64,000 nt of DNA from Rhizobium glycinendophyticum (GCF_006443685.1 NZ_VFYP01000001.1:1674001-1738000), one strand, 5' to 3'; positions 1 to 15,013 are shown, counted from the stretch's first letter. Notes: a model not told the origin generated them from the letters alone. Numbers and translations are program-made.

Positions 1-3500
<3,500 letters not shown>

Positions 3501-3530
3501 TCGAAAGCCTGATTGTCGTGACTGAACAAA

Positions 3531-3560
3531 GACCGCCCGGAGACATCCGGGCGGTCTTTT
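3531..3560 (+). terminator. Intrinsic terminator after rpoC
   Basis: A perfect 10-bp stem (GACCGCCCGG at 3531-3540, CCGGGCGGTC at 3547-3556) with loop AGACAT is followed by TTTT. It lies 30 bp after the rpoC stop and separates rpoC from the str cluster. Confidence 0.9.
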
Positions 3561-3645
3561 CCATTCCGCCAAGGCGGCGAGGGGGCGGAGATCGCAAGGG
3601 TGGAGGCTGTGCTGCCCGTCGGTTGGACCTGAAGCGGCAAAAGAA

Positions 3646-3669
3646 AAGGCCGATCGGACGACCGGCCTT
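3646..3669 (-). terminator. Intrinsic terminator for the 97-codon minus-strand gene
   Basis: AAGGCCG (3646-3652) pairs with CGGCCTT (3663-3669). Read on the minus strand the stem is followed by TTTTCTTTT. It sits just past the stop of the minus-strand gene at 3697, facing the rpoC terminator. Confidence 0.75.
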
Positions 3670-3696
3670 CAGCTTTTGCGGCGTGCTGGTATCGTC

Positions 3697-3990
3697 TTAC
3701 GCGAAACGGATGATCGCCACTTCGCCTTCCAGCGCGCCCTGATAGGCCGATGCATGCGGCTCTTCGTCCGGTGCGCCATTAATCATGCCGATTTGGTCGA
3801 GGTCGGCCTCCAGGAAGCCCTCTTCGGAGAGAGCGTTCAAGGTCAGGCGCACGGCGGTGTCGTCATCCGGGGCAGTCAGGATGACATGCAGATCGATAGG
3901 CTCGCCGCCTTCGTTCTCGTAGGCCTTGGCGATCACGATGAAGACCATCGGCTCGTCGCGGGTATTGTCGTTGTCAGGGCTGGTGATCAT
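3697..3990 (-). CDS. Conserved hypothetical protein between rpoC and rpsL
   Basis: A 97-residue acidic protein (starts MITSPDNDNTRDEPM, ends EVAIIRFA) on the strand opposite to all surrounding ribosomal genes. It has no signal peptide, membrane segment or catalytic motif that I recognise. Predicted alternating strands and a helix (FIVIAKAYENEGG, LHVILTAPDDDTAVRLTLNAL) suggest a small alpha/beta fold. Its own terminator at 3646-3669 and its convergent position to rpoC support a real, separately transcribed gene. As far as I recall, rhizobial genomes carry a gene of this kind at the same place. The function is unknown. Confidence 0.75.
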   Translation of the reverse strand: MITSPDNDNTRDEPMVFIVIAKAYENEGGEPIDLHVILTAPDDDTAVRLTLNALSEEGFLEADLDQIGMINGAPDEEPHASAYQGALEGEVAIIRFA

Positions 3991-4198
3991 GGCGTCCGGT
4001 CTTCTTGCTGGAGGAAACGATTCTCTGGTTCCGGCCGATTCGACCAGACGGGCAGGGCGGTTGACCCTTCATCTCTCCTTATCTAGAAGTTTCCCTCGGC
4101 AAGCCAAGCCAAATCAGGACCGATGTCGCATTTTCCCGCGTCAAATGGCCCGGCAGCCTCTCCCCCGGGGGCTGGAATTCATTAATTCTCGTTTGAGA

Positions 4199-4228
4199 CT
4201 TGACGCAAAGAGGGGAAAACAGTAGTAC
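4199..4228 (+). promoter_or_regulatory. Candidate promoter for rpsL-rpsG-fusA-tuf
   Basis: CTTGAC at 4199-4204 matches the rhizobial housekeeping -35. With an 18-nt spacer, TAGTAC at 4223-4228 is a weak -10. The spacing and the position before the structured leader are reasonable, but the -10 is poor. Confidence 0.35.
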
Positions 4229-4248
4229 CCCGGCCATCGGAGCCTATG

Positions 4249-4403
4249 TGAGACCGGGTTTTTCGGGACGCCATGTCCCGAAGTTCGTCTCAAACAAGTC
4301 TCCAAACGCACGTTGACGACACGAATGCTGCACGCACGACGCGTCTTTCGGGATGCGTCCTCTGTCTTTTGTGGTCCATCCGCGAAAAACGGGTCGGGCC
4401 ACA
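4249..4403 (+). promoter_or_regulatory. Structured 5' leader of the str cluster
   Basis: Two hairpins stand out. In the first, TTCGGGAC (4262-4269) pairs with GTCCCGAA (4275-4282), and outside it TGAGAC (4249-4254) pairs with GTCTCA (4287-4292), so one long interrupted stem forms. In the second, TGTGGTCC (4370-4377) pairs with GGCCACA (4397-4403) with one bulged T. Neither is followed by a T-run, so they look like a leader fold rather than a terminator. Autoregulation by S7 or S12 is a guess. Confidence 0.5.
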
Positions 4404-4498
4404 TTTTGCGCATGAAGAAAACTGTGCGGCCGCCGCCGGAAACGGCAAACCAAAGGGCCTGAGAGGGCTTGAGACTAGATTTTGCAAGGGATGGGTAT

Positions 4499-4870
4499 AT
4501 GCCTACCGTAAACCAGCTGATCCGCAAGCCACGTCAGGCACAGGTAAAGCGCAATAAGGTTCCTGCTCTGCAGGAAAATCCGCAGAAGCGCGGCGTTTGC
4601 ACCCGCGTCTACACCACGACCCCGAAGAAGCCGAACTCGGCTCTGCGTAAGGTTGCCAAGATCCGTCTGACCAATGGCTTCGAAGTCATCGGCTACATTC
4701 CGGGCGAAGGCCACAACCTGCAGGAACACTCCGTCGTCATGATCCGTGGCGGCCGCGTAAAGGACTTGCCGGGCGTGCGTTACCACATCATCCGCGGCGT
4801 TCTCGATACCCAGGGTGTCAAGAACCGCAAGCAGCGCCGCTCCAAGTACGGTGCGAAGCGTCCGAAGTAA
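4499..4870 (+). CDS. rpsL: 30S ribosomal protein S12
   Basis: S12, 123 residues, lies at the decoding centre of the 30S subunit and contributes to accuracy. The ATG at 4499 gives the standard [12 protein letters not shown] start and is preceded by AAGGG; an upstream in-frame ATG at 4469 would add ten atypical residues. The streptomycin-relevant lysines are wild type: K43 in TPKKPNS and K88 in GGRVKDLPG. It is the first gene of the str cluster, 78 bp before rpsG. Confidence 0.97.
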
Positions 4871-5419
<549 letters not shown>

Positions 5420-5451
5420 TCCACCGATCGAATATTGAAAGGCAGTCCGTT

Positions 5452-7551
5452 ATGGCTCGCGAATATAAAATCGAAGACTACCGCAACTTCGGTATCATGG
5501 CGCACATCGACGCCGGCAAGACCACGACCACCGAACGCATCCTCTACTACACCGGTAAGTCTCATAAGATCGGCGAAGTCCATGACGGCGCTGCCACCAT
5601 GGACTGGATGGAGCAGGAGCAGGAACGCGGCATCACCATCACCTCTGCTGCGACCACGACCTTCTGGAAGGGTCGTGACGGCAAGATGCGCCGCTTCAAC
5701 ATCATCGACACCCCCGGCCACGTCGACTTCACCATCGAAGTCGAGCGTTCGCTGCGTGTTCTCGACGGTGCTGTTGCCCTTCTCGACGCCAACGCCGGTG
5801 TTGAGCCGCAGACCGAAACCGTATGGCGTCAGGCTGAAAAGTACCACGTCCCGCGGATGATCTTCTGCAACAAGATGGACAAGACCGGTGCTGACTTCTA
5901 CCGCTCGGTAGAAATGATCAAGACCCGCCTCGGCGCCACCGCCGTCGTCATGCAGCTGCCGATCGGCGCTGAAAGCGAGTTCAAGGGCGTCGTCGACCTG
6001 ATCGAGATGAACGCGCTGATCTGGCGCGATGAGTCCCTCGGCGCTGCCTGGGACGTTGTTGAGATCCCGGAAGACCTGAAGGAAAAGGCCGAAGAATATC
6101 GCGAAAAGCTGATCGAGACGGTTGTCGAGATCGACGAAGAAGCGATGGAAGCCTACCTGAACGGCGACATGCCGGACAACGACAAGATCCGCGAACTCGT
6201 TCGTCGCGGCACGATCGACGTCAAGTTCCACCCGATGTTCTGCGGCACCGCGTTCAAGAACAAGGGCGTTCAGCCGCTGCTCGACGCCGTTGTCGATTAC
6301 CTGCCGTCTCCGCTGGACATCCCGGCGATCAAGGGCATCGACTTCAAGACCGAAGCCGAAATCGAGCGTCACGCTGATGATTCCGAGCCGCTCGCGATGC
6401 TCGCGTTCAAGATCATGAACGACCCCTTCGTCGGTTCGCTCACCTTCGCACGTATCTATTCGGGCAAGCTCGAAAAGGGCGTCTCGGTTCTGAACACGGT
6501 CAAGGACAAGCGCGAGCGCGTCGGCCGCATGCTGCAGATGCACTCGAACAGCCGTGAAGACATCGAAGAAGCCTTTGCCGGCGACATCGTTGCTCTGGCT
6601 GGCCTCAAGGAAACTACGACGGGTGACACGCTCTGCGATCCCCTGAAGCCGGTTATCCTCGAGCGCATGGAATTCCCCGAGCCGGTCATCCAGATCGCGA
6701 TCGAGCCGAAGTCCAAGGGCGACCAGGAAAAGATGGGCCTCGCGCTCAACCGTCTGGCTGCCGAAGACCCGTCCTTCCGCGTCAAGACCGACCAGGAATC
6801 CGGCCAGACCATCATCGCTGGTATGGGCGAACTTCACCTCGACATTCTCGTCGACCGTATGCGTCGCGAGTTCAAGGTTGAAGCCACCGTCGGTGCGCCG
6901 CAGGTTGCTTACCGCGAAACCATCACGCGTCAGCACGAAGAAGACTACACGCACAAGAAGCAGTCCGGTGGTACCGGTCAGTTCGCGCGCGTCAAGCTCA
7001 TCTTCGAACCGAATCCGGAAGGCGACGACTTCAAGTTCGAGTCCAAGATCGTCGGCGGTGCTGTTCCGAAGGAATACATCCCGGGCGTTCAGAAGGGTAT
7101 CGAAAGCGTTCTGTCCTCTGGTCCGCTCGCTGGCTTCCCGATGCTGGGCGTCAAGGCGACCCTCGTCGACGGCGCCTTCCACGATGTCGACTCGTCGGTT
7201 CTCGCCTTCGAAATCGCCTCGCGTGCCTGCTTCCGTGAAGCAGCCAAGAAGGCCGGCGCTCAGCTGCTCGAGCCGATGATGAAGGTCGAAGTCGTAACGC
7301 CGGAAGACTATGTCGGCGACGTGATCGGTGACCTGAACTCGCGTCGTGGTCAGATTCAGGGCCAGGAACAGCGCGGCATTGCGATCGTGATCAACGCTCA
7401 CGTTCCGCTCGCCAACATGTTCAAGTACGTCGACAACCTGCGCTCGATGTCGCAGGGCCGTGCACAGTACTCGATGACCTTCGATCACTACGCACCGGTC
7501 CCGTCGAACGTTGCTGCTGAAATCCAGGCAAAGTATTCCGGTCAGAAGTGA
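5452..7551 (+). CDS. fusA: Elongation factor G
   Basis: EF-G is the translational GTPase that drives translocation and, with RRF, ribosome recycling. It has 699 residues, the usual size. The GTPase motifs are intact: AHIDAGKT at 17-24, DTPGH at 86-90, NKMD at 140-143. The C-terminal domains III-V are present, including the tip-loop region near [14 protein letters not shown]. It follows rpsG closely and precedes tuf by about 70 bp, as in the usual str operon. Confidence 0.98.
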   Translation: MAREYKIEDYRNFGIMAHIDAGKTTTTERILYYTGKSHKIGEVHDGAATMDWMEQEQERGITITSAATTTFWKGRDGKMRRFNIIDTPGHVDFTIEVERSLRVLDGAVALLDANAGVEPQTETVWRQAEKYHVPRMIFCNKMDKTGADFYRSVEMIKTRLGATAVVMQLPIGAESEFKGVVDLIEMNALIWRDESLGAAWDVVEIPEDLKEKAEEYREKLIETVVEIDEEAMEAYLNGDMPDNDKIRELVRRGTIDVKFHPMFCGTAFKNKGVQPLLDAVVDYLPSPLDIPAIKGIDFKTEAEIERHADDSEPLAMLAFKIMNDPFVGSLTFARIYSGKLEKGVSVLNTVKDKRERVGRMLQMHSNSREDIEEAFAGDIVALAGLKETTTGDTLCDPLKPVILERMEFPEPVIQIAIEPKSKGDQEKMGLALNRLAAEDPSFRVKTDQESGQTIIAGMGELHLDILVDRMRREFKVEATVGAPQVAYRETITRQHEEDYTHKKQSGGTGQFARVKLIFEPNPEGDDFKFESKIVGGAVPKEYIPGVQKGIESVLSSGPLAGFPMLGVKATLVDGAFHDVDSSVLAFEIASRACFREAAKKAGAQLLEPMMKVEVVTPEDYVGDVIGDLNSRRGQIQGQEQRGIAIVINAHVPLANMFKYVDNLRSMSQGRAQYSMTFDHYAPVPSNVAAEIQAKYSGQK

Positions 7552-7622
7552 CCGGGATACCCCGCCCGTCCAATTGAAGATTGAGTTTCCCCGCACGGGG
7601 ACCAGAAAATGGAGAGCCGAAA

Positions 7623-8798
<1,176 letters not shown>

Positions 8799-8809
8799 TC
8801 GATTGTTGC

Positions 8810-8841
8810 AAGCGGCCTCGGGCTCCGGTCCGAGGCCGCTT
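8810..8841 (+). terminator. Terminator after tuf
   Basis: A perfect 12-bp stem: AAGCGGCCTCGG (8810-8821) and CCGAGGCCGCTT (8830-8841), loop GCTCCGGT. The T content after the stem is modest (CGCATTTCT), so termination may be partial. It marks the border between the str and S10 clusters. Confidence 0.8.
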
Positions 8842-8917
8842 CGCATTTCTAGCTGCAACCGGCGCAAGCCAGTGATGCAGCGAAAGCAGAGCTCGGCATT
8901 TCGGTCTGTATGACCGA

Positions 8918-8946
8918 TTGACGGGGGGCCGTTTGCGGTGTATGTC
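8918..8946 (+). promoter_or_regulatory. Candidate promoter of the S10 cluster
   Basis: TTGACG (8918-8923), exactly 17 nt, then TATGTC (8941-8946). It lies between the tuf terminator and rpsJ in a 371-bp gap without a gene. It would give a leader of about 215 nt containing the hairpin at 9060-9088. Confidence 0.45.
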
Positions 8947-9059
8947 GCCGGCCACGATCAGAATCGTCAGGCGATTTGTGCCGGGGGATTCGTAGCGCTG
9001 CAAGTTTAAGGCCTGGTGACGGGTCGAGTTTGGCAGGGCTCCTTAAGAATAGAAGAGTG

Positions 9060-9088
9060 ACAGGGACCGTTTCGTCCCTGTGATTTTT
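9060..9088 (+). terminator. Attenuator-like hairpin in the rpsJ leader
   Basis: ACAGGGAC (9060-9067) pairs perfectly with GTCCCTGT (9074-9081), followed by GA and TTTTT (9084-9088). It has the form of an intrinsic terminator but sits 82 bp upstream of the rpsJ start and downstream of the candidate promoter. It therefore looks like a transcription attenuator for the S10 cluster. Confidence 0.55.
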
Positions 9089-9169
9089 GAAAATTTGGGG
9101 CCGGCCAGTCATGGTAATTCACTGTCTCTGCGTATGCGGGACGCAAGAAAAGAAACAAGGACAAGTCGA

Positions 9170-9478
9170 ATGAACGGCCAGAATATCCGCATCCGCCTGA
9201 AGGCGTTTGATCACCGGGTTCTCGATGCCTCCACGCGCGAAATCGTGCAGACGGCAAAGCGCACCGGTGCAAGCGTCCGCGGCCCGGTTCCGCTCCCGAC
9301 ACGCATTGAAAAATTTACCGTCAACCGTTCGCCTCACGTCGACAAGAAGAGCCGCGAACAGTTTGAAATGCGCACGCATAAGCGCCTGCTCGATATCGTT
9401 GATCCGACCCCCCAGACCGTGGACGCGCTGATGAAGCTCGACCTGGCTGCCGGCGTCGACGTCGAGATCAAGCTCTAA
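9170..9478 (+). CDS. rpsJ: 30S ribosomal protein S10 (NusE)
   Basis: S10, 102 residues, is a 30S head protein and also the NusE subunit of the NusB-NusE antitermination complex. The ATG at 9170 gives [19 protein letters not shown], the conserved alphaproteobacterial start. The longer frame from 9080 runs through the attenuator hairpin and is not credible. It is the first gene of the S10 cluster. A 173-bp gap without a gene separates it from rplC. Confidence 0.97.
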   Translation: MNGQNIRIRLKAFDHRVLDASTREIVQTAKRTGASVRGPVPLPTRIEKFTVNRSPHVDKKSREQFEMRTHKRLLDIVDPTPQTVDALMKLDLAAGVDVEIKL

Positions 9479-9651
9479 GAAGGAATTCCGGCGAGAGCCG
9501 AAATAACAAGGAAGGTACGTGGCAAGACCTGCCAACGACTTCTCGAAACGGGAAACCCGAAGGTTCGGAAGGGCCGGAGTGGAATCCTTAAACAAAGAGG
9601 AAAGGTCAGGATCGCGAGATCCCGTCCGCGACTCTCAAGAGGAATGAACCA

Positions 9652-10290
9652 ATGCGTTCAGGTGTGATTGCACAGAAAGTGGGTATGACCCGCGTCTATA
9701 ACGACGCTGGCGAACATGTCCCGGTTACAGTTCTGCGTCTCGACAACGTACAGGTCGTGGCTCAGCGGACTGCCGACAAGAACGGCTATGTCGCGCTTCA
9801 GCTCGGTGCCGGTACGTCCAAGGTCAAGAACACGTCGAAGGGCCTTCGCGGTCACTTCGCAGCTGCGAGCGTTGAGCCCAAGGCCAAGCTCGTTGAATTC
9901 CGCGTTTCCGAAGAAAACCTCATCGATGTCGGCGCACAGCTGACCGCAAGCCATTTTGAAGCCGGCCAGCTGGTCGACGTCACGGGCACGACGATCGGTA
10001 AGGGTTTTGCCGGGGCCATGAAGCGCCACAACTTCGGTGGTCTGCGCGCGACCCACGGTGTTTCCGTCTCGCACCGCTCGCATGGTTCGACCGGTTCCAA
10101 CCAGGATCCGGGCCGCGTTTGGAAGGGCAAGCGCATGGCTGGTCACATGGGTCAGACCCGCGTCACCACCCAGAACCTCGAAGTCGTTTCGACTGATGAA
10201 GATCGCGGTCTCATCCTGGTAAAGGGCGCAGTGCCCGGTTCCAAGGGTTCCTGGATCATCGTCCGCGACGCCGTCAAGTCGTCGAAGTAA
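9652..10290 (+). CDS. rplC: 50S ribosomal protein L3
   Basis: L3, 212 residues, is an early assembly protein near the peptidyl-transferase centre. It starts [16 protein letters not shown]. The long central loop with [19 protein letters not shown], which reaches toward the catalytic centre and carries a methylated glutamine in E. coli, is present. AAGAGGAATG upstream serves as the ribosome-binding site. The gap to rplD is only 13 bp. Confidence 0.97.
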   Translation: MRSGVIAQKVGMTRVYNDAGEHVPVTVLRLDNVQVVAQRTADKNGYVALQLGAGTSKVKNTSKGLRGHFAAASVEPKAKLVEFRVSEENLIDVGAQLTASHFEAGQLVDVTGTTIGKGFAGAMKRHNFGGLRATHGVSVSHRSHGSTGSNQDPGRVWKGKRMAGHMGQTRVTTQNLEVVSTDEDRGLILVKGAVPGSKGSWIIVRDAVKSSK

Positions 10291-10303
10291 GGGAGCCAAG
10301 CAC

Positions 10304-10924
10304 ATGGAATTGAACGTCAAGACCCTCTCGGGCACGGACGCCGGCAAGGTTTCTCTGTCTGACGAAATCTTCGGCCTTGAGCCGCGTGAAGACATTATCG
10401 CCCGCATGGTTCGTTACCAGCTGGCCAAGAAGCGCCAGGGCACGCACAAGAGCAAGACCCGCGCTGAAGTCTCGCGCACCGGTGCGAAGATGTACAAGCA
10501 GAAGGGCACCGGTCGTGCTCGTCACCATTCGGCCCGCGCCCCGCAGTTCCGCGGCGGTGGTAAGGCTCATGGCCCGGTTGTTCGCAGCCACGCCCATGAT
10601 CTGCCGAAGAAGGTTCGTGCACTCGCTCTGCGTCACGCCCTGTCGGCAAAGCTGAAGTCGGAAGACCTGATCATCGTTGATAATCTGGTTGCTGCCGAAG
10701 CCAAGACCAAGACCCTGGTCGGCACCTTCGCCTCGCTCGGCCTCACCAACGCTCTCGTCATCGGCGGTGCCGAAATCGACAGCAACTTCAAGCTCGCTGC
10801 CGCAAACATCCCGAACATCGATGTTCTGCCGGTTCAGGGCATCAACGTTTATGACATCCTGCGCCGCGGCAAGCTCGTCCTGTCGAAGGCTGCTGTGGAA
10901 GCTCTGGAGGAGCGGTTCAAATGA
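10304..10924 (+). CDS. rplD: 50S ribosomal protein L4
   Basis: L4, 206 residues, lines the exit tunnel through an extended loop ([19 protein letters not shown]). In E. coli it represses its own operon by acting on the S10 leader, so the hairpin at 9060-9088 is a possible target here; that link is inference. The last codons overlap the rplW start in ATGA. Confidence 0.97.
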   Translation: MELNVKTLSGTDAGKVSLSDEIFGLEPREDIIARMVRYQLAKKRQGTHKSKTRAEVSRTGAKMYKQKGTGRARHHSARAPQFRGGGKAHGPVVRSHAHDLPKKVRALALRHALSAKLKSEDLIIVDNLVAAEAKTKTLVGTFASLGLTNALVIGGAEIDSNFKLAAANIPNIDVLPVQGINVYDILRRGKLVLSKAAVEALEERFK

Positions 10925-11214
10925 CGGATCTTCGCCACTACGACGTGATCGTATCTCCGTCGATCACGGAAAAGTCGACCATGGTGTCTGAGAACAACCA
11001 GGTCGTCTTCAACGTCGCCAAGGGCGCCAGCAAGCCGGAAATCAAGGCTGCTGTCGAGGCTCTCTTCGGCGTCAAGGTCACCGCCGTCAATACGCTGCTC
11101 CGCAAGGGCAAGACAAAGCGTTTCCGCGGCTTCATCGGCAAGCAGAAGGACGTCAAGAAGGCGATCGTTACGCTCGCTGAAGGTCAGTCCATCGACGTGT
11201 CGACGGGCGTCTGA
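10921..11214 (+). CDS. rplW: 50S ribosomal protein L23
   Basis: L23, 97 residues, lies at the tunnel exit and is the docking site of trigger factor and SRP. It starts [20 protein letters not shown]. Its ATG overlaps the rplD stop by four bases, which predicts translational coupling. The beta-hairpin loop with [12 protein letters not shown] is complete. Confidence 0.97.
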   Translation: MTDLRHYDVIVSPSITEKSTMVSENNQVVFNVAKGASKPEIKAAVEALFGVKVTAVNTLLRKGKTKRFRGFIGKQKDVKKAIVTLAEGQSIDVSTGV

Positions 11215-11231
11215 GGTAGGGAACAAAAACA

Positions 11232-12068
11232 ATGGCATTGAAAAGCTATAATCCGACGACCCCGAGCCAGCGTCAGCTGGTCATCGTCGACCGCTCGGGC
11301 CTCTGGAAGGGCAAGCCGGTCAAGGCGCTGACGGAAGGTCTGTCCAAGAGCGGTGGTCGTAACAACCTCGGCCGCATCACGGCTCGCTTCATCGGTGGTG
11401 GTCACAAGCGTACCTACCGTCTCGTTGACTTCAAGCGTCGCAAGTTCGACGTCGAAGGCACCGTAGAACGTCTGGAATACGATCCGAACCGCACCGCGTT
11501 CATCGCCCTCATCAGCTATGCTGATGGCGAACAGGCTTACATCCTGGCTCCGCAGCGTCTTGCTGTCGGCGACAAGGTCATCGCCTCTGAAAAGGCTGTC
11601 GACGTAAAGCCCGGCAATGCGATGCCGCTGCAGTATATCCCGGTCGGCTCCATCATCCACAACGTGGAAATGAAGCCGGGCAAGGGCGGTCAGATCGCCC
11701 GCTCTGCAGGCACCTATGTTCAGCTGGTCGGCCGCGATGCCGGCATGGCAATCCTTCGCCTGAACTCCGGCGAACAGCGTCTGGTCCCGGGCTCCTGCCT
11801 GGCCACCGTCGGCGCCGTTTCCAACCCGGACCACGGCAACATCAATGATGGCAAGGCGGGTCGTACCCGCTGGCGCGGCAAGACCCCGCATAACCGCGGT
11901 GTCGTCATGAACCCGGTCGACCACCCCCACGGTGGTGGTGAAGGCCGCACGTCGGGTGGTCGTCACCCGGTATCCCCGTGGGGTAAGCCCACCAAGGGTA
12001 AGCGGACTCGCTCGAACAAGTCGACCGACAAGTTCATCATGCGCTCGCGCCACCTGAAGAAGAAGTAA
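11232..12068 (+). CDS. rplB: 50S ribosomal protein L2
   Basis: L2, 278 residues, is needed for subunit joining and peptidyl transfer. The conserved C-terminal segment [16 protein letters not shown], which contains the histidine important for activity, is intact. GGTAGGGAAC precedes the ATG. The gap to rpsS is 15 bp. Confidence 0.97.
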   Translation: MALKSYNPTTPSQRQLVIVDRSGLWKGKPVKALTEGLSKSGGRNNLGRITARFIGGGHKRTYRLVDFKRRKFDVEGTVERLEYDPNRTAFIALISYADGEQAYILAPQRLAVGDKVIASEKAVDVKPGNAMPLQYIPVGSIIHNVEMKPGKGGQIARSAGTYVQLVGRDAGMAILRLNSGEQRLVPGSCLATVGAVSNPDHGNINDGKAGRTRWRGKTPHNRGVVMNPVDHPHGGGEGRTSGGRHPVSPWGKPTKGKRTRSNKSTDKFIMRSRHLKKK

Positions 12069-12083
12069 GAGAGGTAGTCAGAA

Positions 12084-12362
12084 ATGGCTCGTTCAGTATG
12101 GAAAGGCCCGTTCGTTGACGGCTATCTTCTCAAGAAGGCTGAGAAGGTTCGTGAAGGCGGTCGTAGCGAAGTGATCAAGATGTGGAGCCGTCGCTCCACC
12201 ATCCTGCCGCAGTTCGTCGGTCTCACTTTCGGCGTCTACAACGGCTCGAAGCATGTGCCCGTCTCTGTCAATGAAGACATGGTCGGCCACAAGTTTGGTG
12301 AATTCGCTCCGACCCGGACCTATTACGGTCACGGTGCGGACAAGAAGGCGAAGAGGAAGTAA
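12084..12362 (+). CDS. rpsS: 30S ribosomal protein S19
   Basis: S19, 92 residues, forms a complex with S13 in the 30S head near the A-site tRNA. It starts [20 protein letters not shown] and contains the conserved [22 protein letters not shown] motif. Only 2 bp separate its stop from the rplV start. Confidence 0.97.
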   Translation: MARSVWKGPFVDGYLLKKAEKVREGGRSEVIKMWSRRSTILPQFVGLTFGVYNGSKHVPVSVNEDMVGHKFGEFAPTRTYYGHGADKKAKRK

Positions 12363-12364
12363 CG

Positions 12365-12754
12365 ATGGGCAAGGCAAAAGCCGAACGCCGGCTGAAGGAC
12401 AACGAGGCGCAAGCCATTGCGCGCACGATCCGCGTCAGCCCCCAGAAGCTCAACCTGGTTGCCGCGCTCATCCGCGGCAAGAAGGTCGAGCGCGCTCTCG
12501 CTGATCTCGAATTCTCCCGCAAGCGCATTGCCGGCACGGTCAAGAAGACCCTGGAATCGGCAATCGCAAACGCTGAGAACAACCATGACCTCGACGTCGA
12601 TCAGCTGATCGTCGCCGAAGCCTATGTTGGCAAGTCGATCACCATGAAGCGTTTCCACGCTCGTGGCCGCGGCCGCGCATCGCGCATCGAAAAGCCGTTC
12701 TCGCACCTGACGATCGTCGTGCGCGAAGTCGAAGCCAAAGGGGAGGCCGCATAA
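12365..12754 (+). CDS. rplV: 50S ribosomal protein L22
   Basis: L22, 129 residues, contacts all 23S rRNA domains, and its beta-hairpin lines the exit tunnel. The hairpin segment [21 protein letters not shown] is of normal length, with no sign of the deletions or insertions linked to macrolide resistance. The stop codon shares one base with the rpsC start (TAATG). Confidence 0.97.
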   Translation: MGKAKAERRLKDNEAQAIARTIRVSPQKLNLVAALIRGKKVERALADLEFSRKRIAGTVKKTLESAIANAENNHDLDVDQLIVAEAYVGKSITMKRFHARGRGRASRIEKPFSHLTIVVREVEAKGEAA

Positions 12755-13485
12755 TGGGTCAGAAAATCAATCCGACAGGTTTTCGCCTGGGCATCAACCG
12801 CACTTGGGATAGCCGCTGGTTTGCGGACAATGCTGAGTACAGCAAGCTGCTGCACGAAGACCTGAAGATCCGCGCCTACCTGATGGAAGAGCTCAAGCAG
12901 GCCGGCATCGCCAAGGTCGTCATCGAGCGTCCGCACAAGAAGTGCCGCGTTACGATCCACTCGGCTCGCCCGGGTCTGATCATCGGCAAGAAGGGTGCAG
13001 ACATCGAGAAGCTTCGCAAGAAGATCTCGTCGATGACGAACTCGGAAACGCACCTCAACATCGTTGAAGTGCGCAAGCCGGAAATCGACGCAACGCTGGT
13101 TGCTCAGTCGATCACCCAGCAGCTCGAGCGTCGTATCGCTTTCCGTCGCGCGATGAAGCGCGCCGTTCAGTCGGCCATGCGTCTCGGTGCCGAAGGCATC
13201 AAGATCACCTGCGCCGGCCGTCTCGGTGGTGCTGAAATCGCTCGTACCGAATGGTACCGTGAAGGCCGCGTTCCGCTTCACACGCTCCGCGCCGACATCG
13301 ACTACGGCACGTCTGAAGCTGAAACCGCTTACGGCATCTGCGGCGTCAAGGTTTGGATCTTCAAGGGCGAAATCCTTGAGCATGATCCGATGGCGTCTGA
13401 GCGTCGTGCACTCGAGGGCGATGCCCAGGGTCCGGCAAGCCGTGAACGCGGTGATCGTGGCGACCGTCGCCGCGAGAACGCTTGA
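12754..13485 (+). CDS. rpsC: 30S ribosomal protein S3
   Basis: S3, 243 residues, lies at the mRNA entry channel and contributes to helicase activity. The KH domain motif [14 protein letters not shown] is clear at about 70-83. The C-terminal tail after residue 215 is charged and of low complexity ([18 protein letters not shown]), as in other rhizobia. It overlaps rplV by one base. Confidence 0.97.
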   Translation: MGQKINPTGFRLGINRTWDSRWFADNAEYSKLLHEDLKIRAYLMEELKQAGIAKVVIERPHKKCRVTIHSARPGLIIGKKGADIEKLRKKISSMTNSETHLNIVEVRKPEIDATLVAQSITQQLERRIAFRRAMKRAVQSAMRLGAEGIKITCAGRLGGAEIARTEWYREGRVPLHTLRADIDYGTSEAETAYGICGVKVWIFKGEILEHDPMASERRALEGDAQGPASRERGDRGDRRRENA

Positions 13486-13524
13486 TTGAACGCTGGCGAA
13501 AGATAAGCTCGGAGAAGTAAGAAA

Positions 13525-13938
13525 ATGTTGCAGCCAAAGCGTACAAAGTACCGCAAGCAGTTCAAGGGGCGCATCAAGGGCGTCGCCAAGGGCGGTTTTG
13601 ATCTGGCATTCGGCGAATTCGGCCTGAAGTCTCTCGAACCCAACCGCGTGAATGCTCGCGAAATCGAAGCAGCCCGTCGCGCCATCACCCGCTACATGAA
13701 GCGTGCGGGCCGTGTATGGATCCGCGTGTTCCCTGACGTTCCGGTCACGGCAAAGCCGACCGAAGTTCGTATGGGTAAGGGTAAGGGTTCGGTCGAATAC
13801 TGGGCATGCAAGGTCAAGCCCGGCCGAATGATGTTCGAGATCGACGGTGTGTCCGAGGAGATCGCTCGCGAAGCGCTCCGTCTCGGTTCGGCCAAGCTCT
13901 CGGTCAAGACGCGCTTCGTACAGCGCATTGCAGAGTGA
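13525..13938 (+). CDS. rplP: 50S ribosomal protein L16
   Basis: L16, 137 residues, supports A-site tRNA binding and is added late in 50S assembly. It starts [16 protein letters not shown] and contains [20 protein letters not shown] and the arginine-bearing MGKGKG loop. The gap to rpmC is 11 bp. Confidence 0.97.
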   Translation: MLQPKRTKYRKQFKGRIKGVAKGGFDLAFGEFGLKSLEPNRVNAREIEAARRAITRYMKRAGRVWIRVFPDVPVTAKPTEVRMGKGKGSVEYWACKVKPGRMMFEIDGVSEEIAREALRLGSAKLSVKTRFVQRIAE

Positions 13939-13949
13939 GGATTGAGCCC

Positions 13950-14150
13950 ATGAAAGCCGCAGACGTCCGCGCCATGAGCGCCGATCAGCTGAACGATGAG
14001 CTTGCGAAGCTGAAGAAGGAGCAGTTCAACCTGCGTTTCCAGAAGGCCACCGGCCAGCTGGAAAAGTCTTCCCGCATCCAGGAAGTTCGTCGCGATATCG
14101 CACGCGTAAAAACCATTGCCCGCCAGAAGGCGGCAGAAGCCAAGGCCTAA
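13950..14150 (+). CDS. rpmC: 50S ribosomal protein L29
   Basis: L29, 66 residues, is a small two-helix protein at the tunnel exit beside L23. The ATG at 13950 gives [20 protein letters not shown]. The longer in-frame opening from 13806 lies inside rplP and is not real. The signature [17 protein letters not shown] is present. Confidence 0.95.
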   Translation: MKAADVRAMSADQLNDELAKLKKEQFNLRFQKATGQLEKSSRIQEVRRDIARVKTIARQKAAEAKA

Positions 14151-14163
14151 GGACCAGAAGAAT

Positions 14164-14400
14164 ATGCCGAAACGCATTCTGCAGGGCGTAGTTGTCAGCG
14201 ACAAGAACGACAAGACTGTCGTTGTTCGCGTTGAGCGTCGATTCGCACATCCCTTGCTTCAGAAGACCGTCCGCCGGTCGAAGAAGTACAAGGCTCATGA
14301 CGAAAACAACCAGTACAAGACCGGTGACGTCGTTTCCATCGAGGAATGCGCACCGATCTCCAAGGACAAGTGCTGGACGGTTATCTCCGCCCAGGCTTAA
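14164..14400 (+). CDS. rpsQ: 30S ribosomal protein S17
   Basis: S17, 78 residues, is a primary 16S-rRNA-binding OB-fold protein. The ATG at 14164 gives [20 protein letters not shown] and follows AAGGACCAGAAG. The motif [19 protein letters not shown] is typical. It ends the S10 cluster; a 230-bp gap with two hairpins follows. Confidence 0.96.
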   Translation: MPKRILQGVVVSDKNDKTVVVRVERRFAHPLLQKTVRRSKKYKAHDENNQYKTGDVVSIEECAPISKDKCWTVISAQA

Positions 14401-14410
14401 TTTGACGAGT

Positions 14411-14441
14411 TTCTGCGCAGGGGCTTGCACCTTGCGCAGAA
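14411..14441 (+). other. Hairpin in the rpsQ-rplN gap
   Basis: TTCTGCGCA (14411-14419) and TGCGCAGAA (14433-14441) form a perfect 9-bp stem with a 13-nt loop. It lies 10 bp after the rpsQ stop. TTGCAC and TATGAA, 16 nt apart at 14425-14452, could also be a weak internal promoter in the same stretch. Confidence 0.5.
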
Positions 14442-14467
14442 TCTTGTATGAAGCAGGCCACTGGCTG

Positions 14468-14495
14468 GGAACGCCCCGTTACGGGCGTTCCTTTT
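14468..14495 (+). terminator. Terminator-like hairpin between the S10 and spc clusters
   Basis: GGAACGCCC (14468-14476) pairs perfectly with GGGCGTTCC (14483-14491), loop CGTTAC, followed by TTTT. It separates rpsQ from rplN, so the spc genes may depend on read-through or on their own promoter in the 135 bp that follow. Confidence 0.7.
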
Positions 14496-14630
14496 GCTTT
14501 GAGCGCACGGAAGGTCCCGTATGGGAAACCACCCTGTATTTATCTTCCCGCGCACTCTCGAAATTTATCATAAGCCTGGATAGGGGGCGTATGCCCAACC
14601 GTTCGGGTTACAACAAGAAGGCGACCTGAC

Positions 14631-14999
14631 ATGATTCAGATGCAGACTAACCTCGACGTCGCGGATAATTCCGGCGCACGTCGTGTCATGTGCATCAAGG
14701 TGCTGGGCGGCTCCAAGCGCAAGTACGCTTCGGTCGGCGACATTATCGTCGTCTCGATCAAGGAAGCGATCCCGCGCGGCCGCGTCAAGAAGGGCGATGT
14801 GATGAAGGCGGTTGTCGTTCGCACCGCCAAGGACATCCGTCGCGCTGACGGCAGCGTCATCAGATTCGATAACAACGCTGCTGTTCTTATCGACAACAAG
14901 AAAGAGCCGATCGGCACCCGTATCTTCGGACCGGTTCCGCGCGAACTTCGCGCCAAGAACCACATGAAGATCATCTCGCTGGCTCCAGAAGTACTGTAA
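14631..14999 (+). CDS. rplN: 50S ribosomal protein L14
   Basis: L14, 122 residues, forms an intersubunit bridge and is the docking site for RsfS. The start [20 protein letters not shown] is canonical. It opens the spc cluster after a 230-bp gap, and GAAGGCG upstream can act as the ribosome-binding site. The gap to rplX is 14 bp. Confidence 0.97.
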   Translation: MIQMQTNLDVADNSGARRVMCIKVLGGSKRKYASVGDIIVVSIKEAIPRGRVKKGDVMKAVVVRTAKDIRRADGSVIRFDNNAAVLIDNKKEPIGTRIFGPVPRELRAKNHMKIISLAPEVL

Positions 15000-15013
15000 G
15001 GGAGCGGGAAGCG

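Larger units (their letters stand above)
3991..4498 (+). promoter_or_regulatory. Long upstream/leader region of the str cluster
   Basis: About 500 bp without a credible gene, upstream of rpsL. It holds a possible promoter at 4199-4228 and two stable hairpins (4249-4292 and 4370-4403). The start of the minus-strand 97-codon gene at 3990 means that promoters for both directions must lie here. Confidence 0.6.
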
